Shown in pieces: positions 21,336 through 33,543 of a stretch of DNA of 64,000 nt. Every line of letters begins with the position of its first letter. Position 1 is the stretch's first letter. The position numbers and the translations under genes are program-made. Source of the stretch: Anastrepha obliqua (lineage: Eukaryota > Arthropoda > Insecta > Diptera > Tephritidae); contig NC_072892.1 of the NCBI RefSeq assembly GCF_027943255.1, positions 117,507,792 through 117,571,791 on the forward strand. Direction: 5' to 3'. Below the pieces are notes generated by a model, which was not told the DNA's origin, did no database searches, and worked only from the letters and a program-made list of their open reading frames with translations.

Positions 21336-22585
21336 TGAAAACTGCAGGCCTATATGTGGACTATAATGGAAAGCTATCAAGACGCAGGCTCAGCGATATC
21401 GAACGCTCCTTAAGAGACGAGCAAGCTGGTTTTCGCTCTCGTCGAAGCTGTGTTGACCAAGCCAACACACTTCGGATTATAGAAGAACCATCAGTTGAGT
21501 GGCGCTCCCCGCTCTACATGCTATTCGTAGACCTTAAGAAGGCGTTCGACACTATCAAACAATACGCAATATGGCTGGCACTGAGTGAAACGGGAGTTCC
21601 TACCAAGATAATCCGCCTCACCAAAGCTCTCTACGGGAATTTCGAACTGGCAGTGCTTCACAAAGGCGATATCAGCGATCCATTCACTATCAACGCAGGC
21701 GTAAAGCAAGGTTGCCCCCTCTCGCTATTTCTCCTCGCCATCGTCCTTGAAACTGACCCTGCACAAAAAAGGCATCGTATGGAGGTTCACATCTAGAGGA
21801 CCGGAACTTCGCTGATGACATCTGCCTGCTCTCTCACAAGCACTCTGACATGCAAGCAAAGGCGGACAAACTAGTCGCACTGCCACGCTCTCTCGGACTG
21901 GAGGTCAACATCGCCCAGACCAAGGCCATGAGAGCTAACTACAATAATGCAAGATATTGGTTGACGGATGCCCGGTGGAATTCGTCGAAAGCTACTACTA
22001 GCTCGGCTGCATCATCGCGGCAGATGGTGGACCAGATGAAGATGTCAATTACAGACTAAACAAAACAAGGACGACATTCGGGCGAATGCACACAGTATGG
22101 AGGAGTTCACAAATCTCCAGACGCACTAAACTATGAATATTCGGCTCATGCATGAAGTCCGTATTATTCTACGGAAGCAAAACTTAGGCATGTTTTCCAT
22201 CGCACAGTGGCTAGAATCCTTCATCAACAAATGCCTCCGCATCATCTGCAGAAAATTCTGGCCACCTTTAGTAACGCCACACTGTGGAGATTAACGAATG
22301 AGGAACCTATCCTTAGTCAAATTAAACGCACAAAGTGGGGATGGATAGATCAGACGTTGAGAAAACCACCAGATAGCTTCACGAGAATGGCACTGGACTG
22401 GAACCCGCAAGGAAGCCAGGTCACGGATGACCAAAAAACACTTGGAGAAGGTCGATGTTGCGCGAACTAGCAGATGCCGATATCTCATGGGATGGTGTAA
22501 AAACAACAGCACATAACCGTGTACTATGGTAGAGCCTTATCGAGGCCCTATGCTAACGCGAGGAGTGAAAAAGGAAAAATCAAAA
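21336..22585 (+). mobile_element. Non-LTR retrotransposon (RTE/CR1-like) reverse transcriptase and 3' end
   Basis: An open stretch 21332-21796 reads RSLRDEQAGFRSRRSCVDQA, the MLFVDLKKAFDTI strand with the first catalytic Asp, and INAGVKQGCPLSLFLLAIVL. After a frameshift NFADDICLLS (second catalytic pair) at 21808-21838 continues to HSDMQAKADKLVALPRSLGL. The C-terminus (TKWGWIDQTLRKPPDSFTRM, LDWNPQGS) is at 22330-22420. Several frame breaks. The clade name is tentative. Confidence 0.8.
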
Positions 22586-22587
22586 AA

Positions 22588-22668
22588 ATCAAGACGCACA
22601 CCATAAATTGGAGTAGGAGCTCGGCCAAACAACCATTAAAAAGTGTAAACGCCAATTGGATACAATAT
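22588..22668 (+). mobile_element. SINE tail only
   Basis: CAAGACGCACACCATAAATT then GGAGCTCGGCCAAACA and AAACGCCAATTGGATA match the SINE 3' tail. It directly follows the LINE 3' end. Confidence 0.6.
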
Positions 22669-22669
22669 G

Positions 22670-24797
22670 TGAATGATTAATTTTCCGCCACCTTGAAAAT
22701 ATATACATACATTTATACACATACAAACGATACGAAAAATCCTTTTTTTATGGTTTTAAAGGAGCGCTTAGAGGACGAAAAAACGTAGACTGCGTGGCGG
22801 CCGTTTGCCCAAAATTATAAAGAACTCATTACTTGGTTTTGGCATTTATCTCAGTATGGGTGAATAACCTGACTGATGTTCCTGCTTTAACAAACTGAAA
22901 AAAGTGGTTAATTGGTTCGCTGCAAACCCCGGCTAAAATTTGTAATTTTTCATTTGTTGCTAATTAATTGGCCAAAACAGACTATTCCCGCTTCCTCTGC
23001 TCTAAGTAAAAGATCAAATCTCACCGCAGCACAGGAAGTGAAACCTTTCACTTTTCAACAATAAAATAGGTAACTACCAGCAATGAAGCTTAAGGCGATT
23101 TCGCTGGTGATTCAGCGCAAAAAATCTACGCCCATTTAGTTGGCGGTAAGCCACAAAGTGTAGGCGATTTCGATAAGTAATACAGTGAATGAAATACCCA
23201 TTATCTGCATAGAAACATACAGTTCATACAATTACATATATACATATTTACCTCATAAGCCATATTAGTAAGTGAATGTAGTCATAAGTCATCTAACGAG
23301 ATCGATTTGCAATTGGAGTACTTCAGAAAGTGAAATGTGTATTGATAAAGTGGATTAAAAAATACATAATTATAAATACAAAGGGAATAATTCATACAAA
23401 ATATAATATGAATATAGGGTGAAAGTAAAAATCGTTAAGGCGGCCAAATACATTTAATACAAGGGAGTTGTAATCGGAAATGTATGAGCCAATGCTCGAA
23501 TTTGTAAAGCTTATTGGCTGATCGCCAGCGGCATCAAAATACCTGCATTAACTATTGCATACAAATTTTTAATAAGTAGCTTCAGTATTTCTTTTCACAA
23601 CACCTGGAGTTTGCGGCAACATCAATCAAATGGACAGCGCAAGTTTTGGAAAAAATATAGAAAAGACCCGCAGTCAGAAGGTTAGTGCCAATATATTTTT
23701 ATAAAGTACGTAGTTACCAAATGCTAGTTGCCTCACTATTTTTAGACAGAAACTCCAGCCCCAAAGGTATGCAGAATTTCCCACTTAAGCGACTAAGCCA
23801 CTGTGGCAATTTAAAAAAATTGATTTTAATCAGCCTATAATAAAAACACTCACCAAGATCAGTGGAAGCATTGGAATATGTGGACTGCCTACCTTGGAGA
23901 TCACTTTGAAACGAATACAATAAATGTCAATGAAAATGTTAAGCGATTTCGTTTTATTGATAAACCCCGAACACTTTTTGCTCTGAATGCAGATTTATGC
24001 AACTAATTTTTGGAAAAACGTGTCGTAGTGCTGATGTTAATTGCGTTGACGTTTAAGCCGCCGGACACTATGCTGGCAATGACATTTCGAATACATCAAT
24101 TTAATGATCGCTTTTATGTTCGAGTTACAAAAATTTATCACTCCATTTTATGACAGTTTGCTATTGCTCTGGTTTTCTGGTGGACAGTAATTGCTTGCGG
24201 CAGCTTCACGTACGTACTTATTAGCAACAAATTGAAGCAAATTATGTATATGAACCAATTATTGCTTCCAAAAGCGCATCTACTCTGTAGGGAAATGGAC
24301 TAGTTTAAAGTTAAGTGTTGCGGCAGTGTCGGGCTTCAGCTGAGTACTGCTTCTACAATCGATTACTGCTGTAAAAGTGAATTTTTTAGATTTCACAAGT
24401 CGTAAGATTCTGTGCGTCAAACTGGCAAGGGGTCAAAAACTAGTTACGTTGAAATAAGTTACTTAGCCAATTTTATTGCCAACTTGAGAGACGGTTGCGC
24501 CACGATTTTGTGAGGTGTGAGTTAATCTTCTTGGATGAAGAAATCGCAAAAGTAGCGAAAGTTGACTTACCTTCGTTTTGTGTATAATCTCTGATTCTAG
24601 AAACTACTGAATTTCAATTCAGGGAACGCAAGAATAGACATATGAGTTAGTCAACTCCAAACTTAGTTAGTTCTGTTAGCAAATACTGCAAATTTTATAC
24701 CGCGATATCCTACAGTCAGAAAAATAACAACAGTAATATATACAGTTCTCTATAGTTAGGATCAAAAATCGTTGGATTAACTGAAATCTGTTCGCAA
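22670..24797. other. 2.1 kb AT-rich stretch, no gene supported
   Basis: Only small ORFs. Near 22795 a GTGGCGGCCGTTTGCCCA word recalls Tc1-type C-termini, but is too short to call. Confidence 0.35.
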
Positions 24798-25599
24798 AGG
24801 GTGATCAGATTAGAGGTACTTTTTCCAATAAGATTTTTTTAAACAGATCGTGCGAGACTACCGTCAAACAAAATGGATATTTTTTTCAGTATTCATTGGC
24901 ATTTTATCATGGAACAACCTACGCCTCAATAACGTTTACAAATCGTACAATTCTTTATACGAAAATCGACGCTCTTTAAAAAGTGTTCATCGCGCGCTCA
25001 GGCCAACTTATGGTGAACATAAGCGTCCTTCCGAATGCACTATTCGGCAAACCATCGTCAAAATTGAGAATAATTTTACATTACTGAATGTTACTCGACC
25101 GATTATACTACGTACAGCCGGAAGAATATTCCGGCTGTAAATGAGAGAGGCTTTCCGATGACGATGTAGAATCGAGTCGGTGCCGAACTCAACAACTTGG
25201 CCTATCTTCTGACACTGTTTTGGCAATTTTACACAAAGATATTGGCTTGAAAGTGTATCAAATACAGCTAGTCCAAAATTTGAAGGCAGCTGATCTTCCA
25301 AAAGCATCATAATTTCAGTCGTTGGGCTCTTGAAAAACTCGCCGAAGAACCGCATTTGGGGCCCGAATTTTGTTTAGCGATGAGGTCCATTTTTGGCTTA
25401 ATGGCCGTACTTGGTCTGAAGAGCAACCCGAAACCATTCAAGTACATCTATTGACTATGATCAACCGTTTGGTGCGGTCTATGGGTTTCAGAAATTAAAT
25501 AAATGTCATAAATGGTTCTACACAAAAATGATAAAGATTGCCCAATCAATTTGAATTTTTGTTGTTTTATTTCAAATCCGATACCTCTAAATTGACCAT
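24798..25599 (+). mobile_element. Tc1/mariner-type element with TIRs, decayed (802 bp)
   Basis: Left end AGGGTGATCAGATTAGAGGT, right end TACCTCTAAATTGACCA (reverse complement similar). The N-terminal remnant 24955-25120 reads LKSVHRALRPTYGEHKRPSE then CTIRQTIVKIENNFTLLNVT. Later frames give SRWALEKLAEEPHLGP-like and FSDEVHFWLNGR segments, the catalytic Asp region, and TMINRLVRSMG-type debris. Part of the catalytic domain is deleted. Confidence 0.65.
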
Positions 25600-27250
25600 T
25601 TATTTTAACAAAAATACCTGCTAAATTCTCTACTAAGTCAATAGACCTATTCTGTTAATTACTACCCGAAATGACAGTTGATATAATCGGCATTGTGTTA
25701 ATTAGCATAGCATTTTCTTGATAAGTGTGTGCGAACCAGTAACATAAAACTGTTAAACCTCTTATTTATTTATATTTTAATTTAACAGATTTATCCTTTG
25801 GATGTGATTTAACACTCTCTCGTTACAACCTGTAGATCGATTTATTTTACAACATTTTTTGCCTGGATGTAGATCAAGAATCATATATAATATTACTAGG
25901 TTTGGCCGCTAACTATGGTAAAAAACAAAATTGCAAGGGAACTTCGGTCGTTTCTCAAATAGCAAAGAAGTGACATTGTGTTATGTTTTCTTCATACATA
26001 TATCACTGGCGCATTCTTAGTTTTACCGTAAACAAACCGATTCATTACACGGCTAATGGTCTGATACTAGACAAACCATTAAAAGCCATGGTGAAACCAT
26101 AAGTGTAGATGATGCATTAAGAAGTCTTAGAAGCGTCATTTGTATCTAGTTGTAATTATAATCTTTACAGACCATTTAGAGCTAATATGTTCTTAAATTA
26201 CTACAGAAAATACACAGTTAAATAAATAAATTATAAAAAAGAGTTTAAAGACACTATCGAACACGAGGTAACAGTATGGGTTCTTGGGACAAGCAATTTT
26301 CCCTTTTTTCTTTTACATTTTTTTACTTAATCTTGCAAATTTAAAAATTTATTTTTTATTTGTGCACTTGCCCATAACGCTATTAAAATTTTCCTTTTCA
26401 TAAATTCAGAAAAATTTTGCAAACAACGTAGCCTAATCCTACCAGGGCATTCACTCATTTCTGTGCATGTATGTACGTGTGTATTATAAGTTGTTCATTT
26501 GTACGGCGACGAATTTGTGGCAAACCACAACAGTCACTTGTTTACCAAAAAGCCATTAGAGCGCTGTACCAGCTGCATTTGCCGTTTGGTCATATGACTC
26601 GTCGCTCACTTGCGCGGCAGTGGGTGAACGCTGCTGCTGCTTCAAATGATGATGCAATATGCGCATCCGCTGCTTCACCTGCACACAAAATCATACAAGT
26701 ATGCTTTCATATAGATGTGTTAATAGGTGTATACACATATGTATGCAAGTAGCAACATGTGGTTGTTAGCTGCGGGCTCACCGTGCCATCATCTATGTTT
26801 GGATATGCTCGCAATTATTCACAGCAACGAGTGCAACCAACGACTGAGTGTGACAGTATGAGACCGTCTCATCGACATGAATTGCAAAGCTGATCGCATC
26901 ATTAGCAAGCGATCTACAAAGCAGTAATATTGTAATGCTTCTGCATACATACAAACATACACCTGTGTTGGCAATAAATGCAGCGCGACATGTTGCATTT
27001 TTGTGACTATTTATTTACTTTTTATTGAATTTTTTTATATATTTTTATAAAAATACGGTTTATACTACTACAAAAAGCTTCAAACTTTGTACAAAATTTA
27101 ACAAAATTAAAAAAATTTTACTTAGAAAAATTCTGGGTATGCAGTTTTGTAGCCAATTAAATTTCAGTATAATTTTGTGCCAGTTTAGATAGCTAGAAGT
27201 TCATGTTTACTAATTATATAACTTATAAAAACAAATTACAAAAAATACAT
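25600..27250. other. AT-rich stretch, no gene supported
   Basis: A 93-codon ORF at 26471-26752 shows no recognisable domain. TATGTATGTACGTGTGT-like simple sequence is scattered. Confidence 0.35.
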
Positions 27251-27289
27251 TTTATGTAAGTACATTGATAATGAACATACAGCATTGAC

Positions 27290-27700
27290 TTATTCAATCG
27301 TTTGACGGAAAAAATATCAATACTATTCATCTATAAAAAATGCCTGCATCGTAAAGCACCAGTAACAAAGCTCATAAGATTTCTCCAATGTGGATCATCG
27401 ATACCGTTCAGAACTAGTACAATTTCAGATAGGACTAGAAAGTGTTTCCCAAAATCTGCGAGTCGATAAAATTTTGATAAGGGGCATTTCCTTAAAAAAT
27501 GGAATGTTGGATTGTTTCAATTTCATTTAGGTCATAGATGGAGAAGTTTTTCTTATACAGCTCGTTTGCCATAATGCACCCATTTCTAGCTTTAAAAATC
27601 AACGAAGTTATGTGCCTATTCAAATCTTCTCTAAAGTAATTATGTCCTATATTATGATCTAAAAGCGTATATATCTTGTCAGTACTGCTCATAACACTTT
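27290..27700 (-). mobile_element. I-type LINE C-terminal fragment
   Basis: The minus strand reads DLNRHITSLIFKARNGCIMA, NELYKKNFSIYDLNEIETIQ, then, past a stop, GNAPYQNFIDSQILGNTF and GIDDPHWRNLMSFVTGALR. The order (IFKARxG, a Cys-poor IQHFIF-like block, then D-W-x-x-L) resembles I-factor C-termini. Confidence 0.45.
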
Positions 27701-27704
27701 GCTA

Positions 27705-28775
27705 CATTTTTTTTTAATTATTTTGTTGGTTGGTTTAATGATACTCAACATTATTCGCATTTCTGATTCCACTTTCTTCTCTCATTTCTTTTCTCCTTTT
27801 TTCCATGTCACCCCATTTAGATCATACGCATTTCCTATTTTGTTGAGCTCTCTAAGCCAGAAGATTTTTCGTACCAAAATCGAGCCAGTGAAAGCAGTTC
27901 CAAATTAGCATTGATTTTTGGCATTTTTTTTTTTTATTAATGGTTTTATTTTATATAGAGAAAATTCACAAGACCGCTACCAAAAAACATTGTCAAAACT
28001 CAAGGCGATTTTTGAGCGACTTTTCTATGTCAGAATTCATTGCGCTATAAAACAGCCTACTCGAAATTTTTCTAAAAAATCTGATTAAAAAGTTTGAAAT
28101 TTCAAGTCTGCAACATCGTGTCTTCTGCGCCATTCGAAGTTGAAATCCTAATAAAAATCCTAAGCCAAAATATTAATTTAGCTTTGAGCTAATAACCGCA
28201 GACTTATTAAAGAAGCTACCGTAATGCAATATAAAAAAGTTAGCGAATATTATATTATAAATTCATGTTCGAAAAAATATCGATAAAATCCGTGGTATTG
28301 AACTATCAAAGGGTCATAGTGTGATAACTCCAAGAAGGACTTATCACATGGATCAGTGATTTCAGTTTTGTATACATTTTTTTTTTTCAATCAGAACTAA
28401 CAACAAACTCAATAGTTTGCCAACTTCAAAGCAGTGATAGACCAGCGCCATCCGAACGAGTTTTTTCGTCACTTCATATTTATGCATAAATATCTCTTCC
28501 TATAGCTATATCTATGCTGCTCAAAGTATGATACTAGAAAACATTTGTATTATATAAACTATGCCAATTATTGAGCAACGAAATTTGATTCTATTTCATC
28601 AGTTAGGGGTTCGAAAAAGCCATTCAACTATAGATCAAGTAAGTGCACAGGATCGTAAGCATTATAGTGAAAGCTTCTGAAAAAAATTTCTGAAAAAAAT
28701 AAAATCTGCTCAGCAGTGCTTTTAGATACTTATATACCTAAGGTCTTCCATAAAGTTTAGCATGAAGGCTCATTA
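27705..28775. other. AT-rich stretch, nothing recognised
   Basis: T-runs at 27921-27941 and 28377-28388. No ORF above background. Confidence 0.35.
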
Positions 28776-28779
28776 AATA

Positions 28780-29680
28780 AATGAAAGGCTAACCTATGAA
28801 CAATATTGTAACTTTATACAATCCTACTTAAACGAACGTTATTTTACAATCATACATTACATAAAAAAAGAAGACTGCTACTCTAAATTGGCATCTAAAA
28901 GCGTTGGAGTACCACAGGGCAGTGTGCTTAAACCTTTGCTCGTTCCGCTGCATCGCAACGTTTGCAAACGACACGGATCTACTGCTGTAGAATCAGAACT
29001 TGCTTTGCAACTTATAGTTTTCATAGTTGAACAACAAAGTGGCATCTTAAGCTTAATAACACAAGACAATATATGTAGAGGGATTTTACACTTAAAACGG
29101 TAACGCATCACATACTCTACATTGCCCGATCTGAAATACCTTAGACTAATACAGCAAAGCATCTAGGCATGACGCTAGACGCTAAATTAAGATGGAGAGA
29201 GCACGTAAAGAAGAAAAGGCAACCCCTAGAACTTAAATTTCGACAGATGAGTTGGCTCCTCGGAGAACGTTCAATGCTCTGGACATAAAAAAAGCTGCTT
29301 TTATACAAGTAAGTACTGAAGCCCATGTGGACGTATGGGATTCAGCTCTGGGGCTACATAATGTACAAAACATCGATGTTATCCAACGCTTCCAGAAAAA
29401 AGTGCTAAGACAATGCGTAAAGGCGCCATGCTATATAAGAAACTCAGACCTACATAGAGATCTGGCGATAGAAACAATACATGATGTCATAAAAAACATG
29501 CACGCTTGTATGCAGACGGGCTAAAACAACTGCAACTCTGAAGTTGTGAACCTGAGAGCTCTGAATGCCACAGTGCGTAGGCTTAAACGCACAAAACCTT
29601 CCGACCCAGTTGGATGACAAAATTAGAAATGTGAAAAATGCTCACTCCGTCAGTATTAAAAAATAATCAAAAAAAATTTT
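28780..29680 (+). mobile_element. Jockey-type LINE remnant with 3' end
   Basis: Reads NFIQSYLNERYFTI and SVGVPQGSVLKPLL. After deletion and shifts it continues KHLGMTLDAKLRWREHVKKK, QMSWLLGERS, then LKPMWTYGIQLWGYI and VRRLKRTKPSDPV, in the order of Jockey-clade ORF2. The catalytic FADD segment is lost. An A-rich end lies at about 29655-29680. Confidence 0.75.
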
Positions 29681-29699
29681 GTTAGCTTATATTTATTGC

Positions 29700-30497
29700 T
29701 AAGTACATTAAAATAACAGTGCTGCGCTATAAGAATATTCGGTCAATTTAGACATTATGATTCCCATTACGTGTTTTGGAAAGCCGCTTAAGACTGTTAT
29801 CGAAGACGATGGATCGCGCAAAGGTTTAGTTCTGAGAAGTACCCCCATCAATATATTTACTGATGGATCAAAAATGGTTGGCATTGGAATATATTTTGAG
29901 GAACTAAGCATCAAAAAGTTATAAAGAAGGCTCGAGACTTGCAGGGGATCAGATATGACAGGTACTTAAGCCCCTGCGCACAATTCATAGAGAACTAGAG
30001 TAGCAACTGTAAAGAAAGGTGTAAGGCAGATGGCTTAGTTGAAGCAATTGCAAAGTTGCCAGAATCATTTGTAAACACGCATATGATGACAGGTATTCAA
30101 AGTCGGTTATATCGTTCGATAAAAGGAACTGTAGAACTATAGTTGGTGCAATAAGAAGGCACCGCCTAGTTGCAGCGCATGCTTGCAAGCTAAATCTAAC
30201 TCCTAACGATGCTTGCAGAAAATGTAATGAGTCGAGTACAAAAGAAACAAACCTGGAGCATCTGATAAAGTACTGTCCGGCACTCTCGAAAACTATACTA
30301 TGTCACCTGGGTGCTCTCAGTTGTGAAAGGCTGGAATTTATCGCTGTACTGGAGTTTGAGCAACTCCTAAAATTCGCGAACAGTACGCGTATCTTGAGTG
30401 ATGCATATTTTTGCTAATAAAGGACTCTGATCTGGTATCGCTTTGGACCAAACGGTTTCTACGTGGCATCGGCTATCCAGTATAACCTAACCTGACC
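29700..30497 (+). mobile_element. R1/I-type LINE 3' end (RNase H to tail)
   Basis: STPINIFTDGSKMVGIGIYF is the RNase H start (TDGS). Later RRHRLVAAHACKLNLTPNDA, CRKCNESSTKETNLEHLIKY and CPALSKT form the Cys/His block. The element ends in TATAACCTAACCTGACC at 30480-30497. Frames are broken between blocks. Confidence 0.7.
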
Positions 30498-30499
30498 TA

Positions 30500-31525
30500 T
30501 AAGGGTATTAACTTGTACTATATTATTCTTAAATAAAAAAATTATGGTTTTTTTTGTAGCATATACTATATTTTTATAATTTAAAAACACATTTTTTTTA
30601 ATTAAATCCATGCAATATGTCGCGCTGCTATTATTGTGCACATAGGTGTACATACATCCATATAAGTACATATTTCTATTTGTGACCGTGTTATGGCAGT
30701 TCATATATCTATAAACATATTTATGTATTCCAAGGAAATCATTTAATTTTATTCGTCTACACGTCGGCACGTCTCATCTCTACTCACATTGCGATTGCCA
30801 ACATTAACCAAGTTTGCTGTACCCCTGCACATCAGCAGTTGGTTTTATTTCGTTTTTCGATTGTTTTGCTTTTCATTGCAGTCGCTCCATTTGTTTTAAT
30901 AGCATGCAAAATCAAGCAGAAAATTTGTTTGTTACACGTTTTATTGCCATTCGAGCGTTCATTACACTATGTAAATGATTCTGTCAATGAGTGGCTGCCG
31001 TTGGCGGTATTCATGCAATGCAGGCGAAATTGGCGCAATATATTTTTATGTCTGAAGGAATTTTAGTGCCATGTGTGTATTCTACTTTTTCATGAATCCG
31101 TGCATTCGCTGGCAATCAAAAAGTATATTTATCATCACATTTTGCAATTTATGTATTTAGTCTATTCACACTCATTGCGAAATTTTGGAGATTTGTCATT
31201 TTTTATGTATCTTAGTTTATTTAGAGCTGGTAAATTGTATGTGGCACTAAAAATCAAACGAGGTGATTGCGGCCGAAGAATTTAAACTTTGGCGAGTCCG
31301 ATAAAAACATCTGATGTAACAAGTCAAGGAACACCACATCGCCGCGGTATAAGAAGACTCTGACCATAAAGACGCGCTGCGATTAGAGGAGAGAGAATTT
31401 GCTACCGAAAACTTATAGCAATAAGAACGGCCACCCATGTTCAATTCTGAAGGCCACACTTCTATGTGCTATTTGAGATCTCCTTCCCGCAACAAATTTT
31501 GACTGAAAGCCAGTAGCACACGCGG
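30500..31525. other. AT-rich stretch, nothing recognised
   Basis: A 75-codon ORF at 30839-31066 begins with a hydrophobic stretch but has no supporting context. Confidence 0.3.
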
Positions 31526-31531
31526 CACGAA

Positions 31532-31700
31532 ATGAATCGCCTTACACTTGAACAGAGTTGCGAAATATTGCAAACTTATTTCACAGACAAAGGTCTAGCA
31601 CAAATGGTGCATTTTTGAAAAGAAATCAAAAGCATCCTTTCTGGCAAAACACATTTTCATCTCAGAGGCTATGTTAGCAAGCAAAACTGCCGCATATGAT
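31532..31700 (+). mobile_element. Tc1/mariner-type remnant, N-terminus fused to catalytic-region piece
   Basis: ATG 31532 reads MNRLTLEQSCEILQTYF, the usual transposase start. After a stop, KTHFHLRGYVSKQNCRI follows, equivalent to AHFWIKGYVNKQNCRFW in the copy at 38555-39267. The middle is deleted. Confidence 0.6.
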
Positions 31701-31729
31701 CGTAGAGAAGCCACTGCATTCGCAGAAGA

Positions 31730-32150
31730 TGACAGTTTTGTGAGGATTTTGAAGAGGCTGATGTAAATTTGACTAATTTTTCATTGAAAATTCTTCGGAA
31801 AACGCCATTTTGGCCACCGGTGAGCATTGCAGTCACATGATAAATAAGTTGAAAATTTAAGATAAAAACATGGGCGAAATATTGATTCCGGAAAAGAGTC
31901 TGTAACCATCTTATCTTTTCCGAATTTAAAAGCGTCTTCCACAGCAAGAAAATAAGATTCCTCGATTTCGGAATTTGTCAAAAACTCAAAACTAAAATAG
32001 TTATGTAGCACGAAGTTAATCGTAAGCTCCGACGGAATTGCTAAGAACCCAAAACGAGCAAGTTCTGCTTCTGACAAGTGGTCTATTATGGAATAAAATC
32101 CTCACTCGGCAAACAAATTGATATTTTAGAAGTTCTTCGTAGTTCCCTTG
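31730..32150 (-). other. Unassigned 98-codon ORF region
   Basis: The minus-strand ORF 31781-32077 reads MSEAELARFGFLAIPSELTI and continues acidic and aromatic-rich. I recognise no family. It may be part of a decayed transposon or a chance ORF. Confidence 0.25.
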
Positions 32151-32154
32151 TTTT

Positions 32155-32745
32155 TGTACCACGCGGAAGAAGGTCCATCTATCTAAGGTGGAGAATCCTT
32201 CTTTTCAACAAGTGCTAGTCCGGACTAAGTAGGCAATTGAGTAGTAAAGTCCTCTCTCGACGAACAAAACTCACACTCTACAAGACTCTCATCATACCCG
32301 TCCTACCGTATGGCGCTGAAGCTTGGACGATGGCAACATCCGATGAGGGGCTCCCTGGAGTGTTTGCGAGAAAGATTCTACGCAAGATTTTTGGGCCGTT
32401 AGCGACGATGAGGATCGTAGCCAATAGAACAATAAGCTGTATGAGTCTTATGACGACATAGATATAGCGCAGCGAATAAAGATCCAGCAACTTCGTAGGG
32501 CGGGTCTTGTCGTCCGAATGAATATAAACGCTCCGGCTCTGAAAGAAAGTATCGAGCAGCTGGTAGTAGCAGTGCTAGAAGAAGGCCTCTTCTGCGTTGG
32601 AAAGATCAAGTGGAGAAGAACTTGGCTTCAAGAAATGACTAGCGCGCTTTGTTAAACTCGGCCAAAACCGCCTAAGCGGTGATCGCAGCATTCCAGAAGA
32701 ATTCGATGCCCTTGGTTAAGCATAATTGTTAAATTGGCTGTAGGA
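32155..32745 (+). mobile_element. LINE fragment (YADD-IDIIG type), copy 1
   Basis: 32262-32400 reads RRTKLTLYKTLIIPVLPYGA then EAWTMATS and ARKILRKIFGPL, the thumb region of CR1/RTE-like LINEs. Downstream frames give QRIKIQQLRRAG and a PRLRWKDQV-like end. It is near-identical to 44488 onward. Confidence 0.7.
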
Positions 32746-32749
32746 AATT

Positions 32750-33060
32750 ATTATTTCATAAGCTTAGTAAGGAAATAAATAAATAGATAAATTAATAATA
32801 TTTTTCTAATATTCCACATAAATTCACCAAGAACGCCACACGCTAAGACTCCAGTAGTTTGATAGCGCTTTCCGGAATAAAGGTAACTTAGACTTGCAAC
32901 GCCAGCAAATTGAAAGTAACTCTCAAATTTTTTTCGCTTTCTGATAACTGCGATCAGAGTATGCAAGTCTTATTTTAGAAATTCATTGCCGTAAATGTAG
33001 AGGAAGGAGAGTTCAAGAGGGAACTATTTTTCAGATCGTCACGTGGGAAAGTGAAGTTTG
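32750..33060. other. Short AT-rich stretch, nothing recognised
   Basis: No supportable feature. Confidence 0.3.
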
Positions 33061-33069
33061 TTAGAACAA

Positions 33070-33455
33070 CTTTTAGATGAAAATTCAGACTCTTTGCCAT
33101 ATCTGAAATTTTTTGAGAACAAATTTTAGTTGAAAATTTTATCGAGAGGAAATTTTAGTTGAAAATTCACGTTTCTAATCATTTCCGAATTTTTTCGAGA
33201 GCAAATTTTAGTTGAAAGCCCACTTTCCTTACCATGTCTAATATTTTTAGAACAAATTTTTATTTAAAATTCTCTTTCCTTGTCATGTCTGAATTTGTGG
33301 GAACTAATTTTAGTTGAAAACTCATTTTCTTGTCATATCTGACTTTTTTTGAGAACAAATTTTAGTAAAAAATTCACTTTTTTTGCCACGTCTCAGCAAA
33401 TTTGAGAGCAAATTTTAGTTGAAAATTCACTTTCTTTGTATTATTTGACTAAATT
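33070..33455. repeat. Minisatellite, about 52-bp period, about 7 diverged units
   Basis: The core TTTTAGTTGAAAATTCAC recurs near 33124, 33152, 33206, 33257, 33308, 33360 and 33413. The units also share TGCCATGTCTGAATTTTTT and GAGAACAAA. Spacings are 28, then 51-54 bp. Confidence 0.75.
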
Positions 33456-33543
33456 TTTACGTACTGAATGAAGATCGCTTATTATCTCAAAATATTTAAA
33501 AATTTGAAAGCCTTTTAGCAGAACGAGCAGTTGTATATAAATA

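Noticed and set aside
24798..25140. 96-codon ORF as a functional gene
   Set aside because: It is the N-terminal scrap of a Tc1/mariner-type transposase inside a TIR-bounded, frame-broken element.
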